From: Anaerohalosphaera lusitana
GTDB taxonomy: Bacteria > Planctomycetota > Phycisphaerae > Sedimentisphaerales > Anaerohalosphaeraceae
Direction of reading: 5' to 3'
DNA: 64,000 bases
Assembly (NCBI RefSeq): GCF_002007645.1
Contig: NZ_CP019791.1
Span: forward strand, 2,604,001-2,668,000
Shown piece by piece: positions 60,548-64,000 of the stretch. A program made the translations under genes and the position numbers. The notes under the pieces are model-generated. The model had not been told where the DNA came from, ran no database searches, and was given only the letters and a program-made list of their open reading frames with translations. How positions within the stretch are numbered: position 1 is the stretch's first letter; each line of letters begins with the position of its first letter.

Positions 60548-60781
60548 GCACTTGAAAACCGTTGAATTACCTGAATAATTTGCCGAAAAATGGTTTGCTG
60601 TTTACGCCAAATTCGGCTATTTTGTCGCTTTGTTCGGACGGAGAACGCGGTCAGCGATAGATTTTTTGCATTTCACTTCCGCACCCGATGCTTCCGAACA
60701 CCATGTTCATGAATGACTGTTATGCGGTTTTTCTGCATATATGCAGTGAGGATGTGTCCAATATTCAAAAGGAGTTGCTCA

Positions 60782-63325
60782 ATGACTTTAGGTGCAATAG
60801 GAATGTTGAACGGGCTCGACCTGGTGATCATAGGCCTGTTTTTCGTTGTGATCATCATGATCGGTCTTATCGTGTCGCGGACAGCAGGCAAGAGTTCTGC
60901 GGAGTTTTTCCTTGGCGGGCGAAGCATGCCCTGGTGGCTGCTTGGTGTGTCAATGGTGGCGTGCACGTTCAGTTGCGATACGCCTAACCTGGTGACAGGT
61001 TTTGTACGTGAGCAGGGTGTGGCGGCTAACTGGGGCTGGTGGGCGTTCCTGATCACCGGTATGGTTACCGTATTCATCTATGCACAGCTCTGGCGCCGTT
61101 CCAAGGTTATGACAGACCTCGAATTCTACGAGATGCGTTACAGCGGCAAGAGTGCTGCTGTCATTCGCGGCTTCCGCTCGCTGTACCTTGGTGTGCTGTT
61201 TAACTGTCTGATCATGGGTACCGTTACGCTGGCTGCGATCAAGATCGGACAGGTTATTTTCGGCGTGGACCCGTGGGTGGCAGTGGTATGCGGCTCGATT
61301 GGCGTGGTCATCTATGCTACCGCCGGTGGTATCAAGAGCTGTCTCTGGGCGGATTTCTTCCAGTATTCGATCGCAATGGTCGGTGCTGTCTACGCGGCAT
61401 ATGTTGCAGTAAATCAGCCTGAAGTTAATGGGCTCAGTAATCTGCTTACTGCTCCGGGTGTAGAGGGCAAGCTTAGCTGGGCACCCAACTTCGATAACTG
61501 GCTGGAGTGGGTTCCGCTGCTGCTTATCCCGGTCGCAGTACAGTGGTGGGCGGTCTGGTATCCGGGTGCTGAGCCCGGTGGCGGCGGCTACATTGCTCAA
61601 CGTATGCTTTCAGCGAAAAACGAAAAACATGCGATGGGTGCAACACTGTTCTTCAACTTCATGCACTATGCAATAAGGCCCTGGCCCTGGATCGTAGTGG
61701 GTCTTGCTTCGATAGCCTGCTATCCGACGCTTGCAGATATTAAGGCGCAGTTCCCTGATATCGATCCGACTTATCTCAAGGCAGATATCGCGTATCCAGT
61801 GATGATCTCACGTCTCGGGCCCGGTTTCCTGGGCGTCGTGGTTGCATCTCTGATCGCAGCTTATATGTCCACGATCGGTACGCATCTGAACTGGGGTTCT
61901 TCTTATGTGGTCAATGACTGGTACAAGCGTTTTGTAAGGCCTGAAGCGAGCGAGAAAGAGCTCGTATTGGTTGGCCGGCTGTGCACCATTCTTCTGATGG
62001 TCATCGCGGCGACGTTTGCTTTGACCTTCCTGCAGGATGCAGTGAGCGCGTTCCAGATCCTGCTTCTTTCCGGTGCCGGTACCGGTGCTATTTATCTGCT
62101 CCGCTGGTTCTGGTGGCGGATCAACGCCTGGAGTGAGATCGCGGCGATGGTAGTTGCAACGATACTCGCTTGCTGGGTTGTGCTGGGCGTTGGTGACGAA
62201 GGTACACTCAAGTGGTACGTAGATAATTCTGTAGTCGAAGACCAGGTTATGGCGATCCAGGACACTGACCTGGCTGGTGATATCTCGACGACTGTTGATG
62301 AATCAAACGAGAAAACCGCCGAGCTCAAAGCTGATGTCGAGAAAAAGGTCGAAATATGGCGTGACGCTCGTGAAGAAAGCAAGCTTGCCAGGGACCGTGC
62401 AAGATACAGATATGATGAGGCCCTGGATGCTCAACAGGCACACAAGTCTGAGCATACCACAATGGCACTTGTAAAGGCGGCAGGCGGTTTCAATTATGAC
62501 TATTCGGTCAAACCCGCAAGTGAGATCGAAGAGCAGCTTAAAAAAGACGAAGCTACCTATGCAGAGGTGACCGGCAAGTTCGAGCAACTGCAGGATGCGT
62601 ACACAGACGCAAACGCTAAACTTGCTGTCGCTGAAGACAAATACGAGGAAGCCTTGTTCTCGGTTGATGACTGGGACGCACCTGTTCTTGTAGAAGCTCG
62701 TGACGCTTACAAGCAGGCTCAGAAAGATGCGGCTCAGGCTCGCAAGGATTATGACAGGTATTTCGCAGATTATGGCCAGACGACAGCTATTGCTCAAGCT
62801 GATACTGAGATGCCGGCGTGGGGCGAATCGTTCCAGAAATTTGTCAAGGGCCACGGCGACGGCGTCAAAGCTGTCATAAAGAACGGCAGCGTCTATGTAT
62901 ACGACTCCGCGATAGAAGGACTCGTATTCTCTGTAAAGCTGCTGTTTGTCGTAATAGTAGTTTCCATTTCGTGGATCATAGCGACGTTCGTTACTCCGGC
63001 AGTAGATAAGGAAACGCTGCGAAGCTTCTACAAGCTATGTCATCCGGGCGGTCCCGGCTGGAAGAAGGTCGTGGAAGATGCTCGTAAGGACGGTGTGGAG
63101 ATCGACGAGGTCAACGCAGTTGGCGACTGGAAGCTGCCACTGCAGATACTTTGTGTATTCCTTGGCTGCGTGGCGATCTACTCATGCCTGTTCTCCGTTG
63201 GTAACTATGTATACGGCAACGTCGTATGGGGCACAGTGCTGCTTGTTGTGACAATCATATCGACGATCATTCTGTTCAAGAGCTTCGGCAAGATGAAGTT
63301 CGAAGTAGATAAGCAGGAAGCATAA
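60782..63325 (+). CDS. Sodium:solute symporter with a 225-residue coiled insertion
   Basis: 847 residues from ATG 60782, preceded by AAAAGGAG at 7 nt; longer in-frame starts have none. Residues 1-480 form the SSS (solute:sodium symporter) fold: GKSSAEFFLGGRSMPWWLLG, FILGRY-like Na+ site region MTDLEFYEMRYSGKSAAVIR, PGVEGKLSWAP, and LLSGAGTGAIYLLRWFWW. Residues about 483-707 are an unusual insert of charged heptad-like sequence (ELKADVEKKVEIWRDAREES, LEAKRDAYKQAQ-like), then further membrane segments to the C-terminus. The substrate is probably a sugar or amino acid. The insert has no family I recognise. Confidence 0.88.
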   Translation: MTLGAIGMLNGLDLVIIGLFFVVIIMIGLIVSRTAGKSSAEFFLGGRSMPWWLLGVSMVACTFSCDTPNLVTGFVREQGVAANWGWWAFLITGMVTVFIYAQLWRRSKVMTDLEFYEMRYSGKSAAVIRGFRSLYLGVLFNCLIMGTVTLAAIKIGQVIFGVDPWVAVVCGSIGVVIYATAGGIKSCLWADFFQYSIAMVGAVYAAYVAVNQPEVNGLSNLLTAPGVEGKLSWAPNFDNWLEWVPLLLIPVAVQWWAVWYPGAEPGGGGYIAQRMLSAKNEKHAMGATLFFNFMHYAIRPWPWIVVGLASIACYPTLADIKAQFPDIDPTYLKADIAYPVMISRLGPGFLGVVVASLIAAYMSTIGTHLNWGSSYVVNDWYKRFVRPEASEKELVLVGRLCTILLMVIAATFALTFLQDAVSAFQILLLSGAGTGAIYLLRWFWWRINAWSEIAAMVVATILACWVVLGVGDEGTLKWYVDNSVVEDQVMAIQDTDLAGDISTTVDESNEKTAELKADVEKKVEIWRDAREESKLARDRARYRYDEALDAQQAHKSEHTTMALVKAAGGFNYDYSVKPASEIEEQLKKDEATYAEVTGKFEQLQDAYTDANAKLAVAEDKYEEALFSVDDWDAPVLVEARDAYKQAQKDAAQARKDYDRYFADYGQTTAIAQADTEMPAWGESFQKFVKGHGDGVKAVIKNGSVYVYDSAIEGLVFSVKLLFVVIVVSISWIIATFVTPAVDKETLRSFYKLCHPGGPGWKKVVEDARKDGVEIDEVNAVGDWKLPLQILCVFLGCVAIYSCLFSVGNYVYGNVVWGTVLLVVTIISTIILFKSFGKMKFEVDKQEA

Positions 63326-63363
63326 CGACCATTTCAGGTACTGCCTGATTATACAGAAAGTTG

Positions 63364-63404
63364 ATGGCGGGATCGGACTTGTGTGCCGGTCCCGCTATTT
63401 TTTG
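63364..63404 (+). terminator. Intrinsic terminator after the symporter
   Basis: GCGGGATCGG pairs with CCGGTCCCGC (one wobble), followed by TATTTTTTG. Confidence 0.85.
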
Positions 63405-63422
63405 CATGTAAAGGGTTAAGTT

Positions 63423-64000
63423 ATGTCGAACCATAGGGTGTGCGGGCTGATTGTATTTCTAGGTATTTTCGGCTGCCTTTTGGCGGATGATGCGTTTGAG
63501 TTTGATAGGGAGGTAAGGCGATTTGCCGGCAAGAGTACCATATCGTCTGGCCTAGTTGCGCAGTCAGACGATAGTTCCGTTCGTGATGTGTCGGCAGATC
63601 AAAATTCATACCCGCATTGTAGCAGTGAATCTGACGATGCCAGCTCTAAGGTGAGTCCGGCATTTGATCCGAATACTTTCGCGGATAAGCTTGAGTATCT
63701 CGGAGTTGCGGTCGAAGAACCGGGCTGGCATGTATGGGGGACGTCGCCCGTGATGGCGGATGATGGCAAGGTGCATCTGTTCTGTGCGAGATGGCCGATC
63801 TCTGCAAGGTTTGATCCCGGCTGGCGAATAGCGTCGCAGATCGCTCATTATGTCGGCGATGGTCCTGAAGGGCCGTTCAAGTTTTCCGATGTTGCTTTGA
63901 GCGGTACGGGCAAAGATACGTGGGACAAGACCGGTGTGCACAATCCTGCTATACACCGCGTGTGCGATAAGTACGTTCTGCTTTATATCAGTAATACAGG
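63423..64000 (+). CDS. Secreted five-bladed propeller glycosidase-like protein, cut by window edge
   Basis: Open from ATG 63423 to the window end (at least 192 codons). Signal peptide LIVFLGIFGCLLADD, a low-complexity acidic linker of about 65 residues, then propeller-type sequence: GWHVWGTSPVMADDGKVHLF, GWRIASQIAHYVGDGPEGPF and VHNPAIHRVCDKYVLLYISN. This pattern is shared by GH43/GH117-like proteins. The catalytic residues are not all visible in the part seen. Preceded by a terminator, so it starts its own unit. Confidence 0.8.
   Translation, partial: MSNHRVCGLIVFLGIFGCLLADDAFEFDREVRRFAGKSTISSGLVAQSDDSSVRDVSADQNSYPHCSSESDDASSKVSPAFDPNTFADKLEYLGVAVEEPGWHVWGTSPVMADDGKVHLFCARWPISARFDPGWRIASQIAHYVGDGPEGPFKFSDVALSGTGKDTWDKTGVHNPAIHRVCDKYVLLYISNT

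Overview
The window reads as chromosomal DNA from a Gram-negative-type planctomycete, most likely class Phycisphaerae. This is inferred from an HYExAFE-family protein (a family I know mainly from planctomycetes), lipid A genes (lpxD, lpxI), large secreted glycoside hydrolases, a fused Sua5-phosphatase protein and the gene mix overall. No rRNA, CRISPR array, phage or plasmid replication gene was seen. The genes lie on both strands in short operons.

Layout. 1-9.8 kb: fused Sua5/low-molecular-weight phosphatase (cut by the window edge), small sulfotransferase-like protein, tRNA-Pro, secreted glycoside-hydrolase-like protein, bioF, rhomboid protease, a 160-bp palindromic MITE-like element, and an ECF sigma operon. 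9.8-16 kb: corrinoid-activator-like ASKHA protein, CaCA antiporter, a complete ISL3-family insertion sequence, then about 1.5 kb of mobile-element debris ending at a tRNA-Ser whose 3' end is duplicated nearby. 16.2-26.7 kb: a polysaccharide/glycan locus with a GH101-type endo-alpha-N-acetylgalactosaminidase, a DUF3472-like protein, a propeller-like secreted protein and a clan-D-like glycosidase. A 682-bp gap inside this locus holds three tandem homologous small-RNA-like units on the minus strand. 26.8-29.8 kb: a secreted transglutaminase-like/discoidin protein and a thioredoxin-fold partner.

30-36.7 kb: tRNA and housekeeping genes (tadA, hisS, bioB, rsmD, CCA-adding enzyme, five tRNA genes in all across the window's two clusters plus two single ones). 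36.9-40.9 kb: a XylR-like AraC regulator divergent from a sugar porter and a UroD/MtaA-like methyltransferase, with a 21-bp-spaced direct repeat operator in between. 41.2-47.5 kb: phosphatase, thrS-infC-rpmI-rplT-pheS, and rfbB; infC uses an AUU start. 47.5-55.6 kb: LPS genes (WaaP-like kinase, lpxI, lpxD, family 9 glycosyltransferase), mnmA, an AsmA-like protein, a TPR protein, DUF167. 55.7-57.8 kb: pyrD-pyrK preceded by a promoter, a 25-codon leader peptide and an intrinsic terminator arranged like the enterobacterial pyrBI attenuator. 57.8-64 kb: larC, a PBP4-type carboxypeptidase, a sodium:solute symporter with a large coiled insertion, and the start of a propeller glycosidase.

The two strongest candidates for undescribed biology are the three tandem, covarying three-way-junction RNAs at 21.6-22.2 kb and the pyrKD leader-peptide attenuator at 57.6-57.75 kb. 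Both rest on direct reading of promoters, stems and U-tracts in the sequence. All family assignments are by motif recognition, without database searches.
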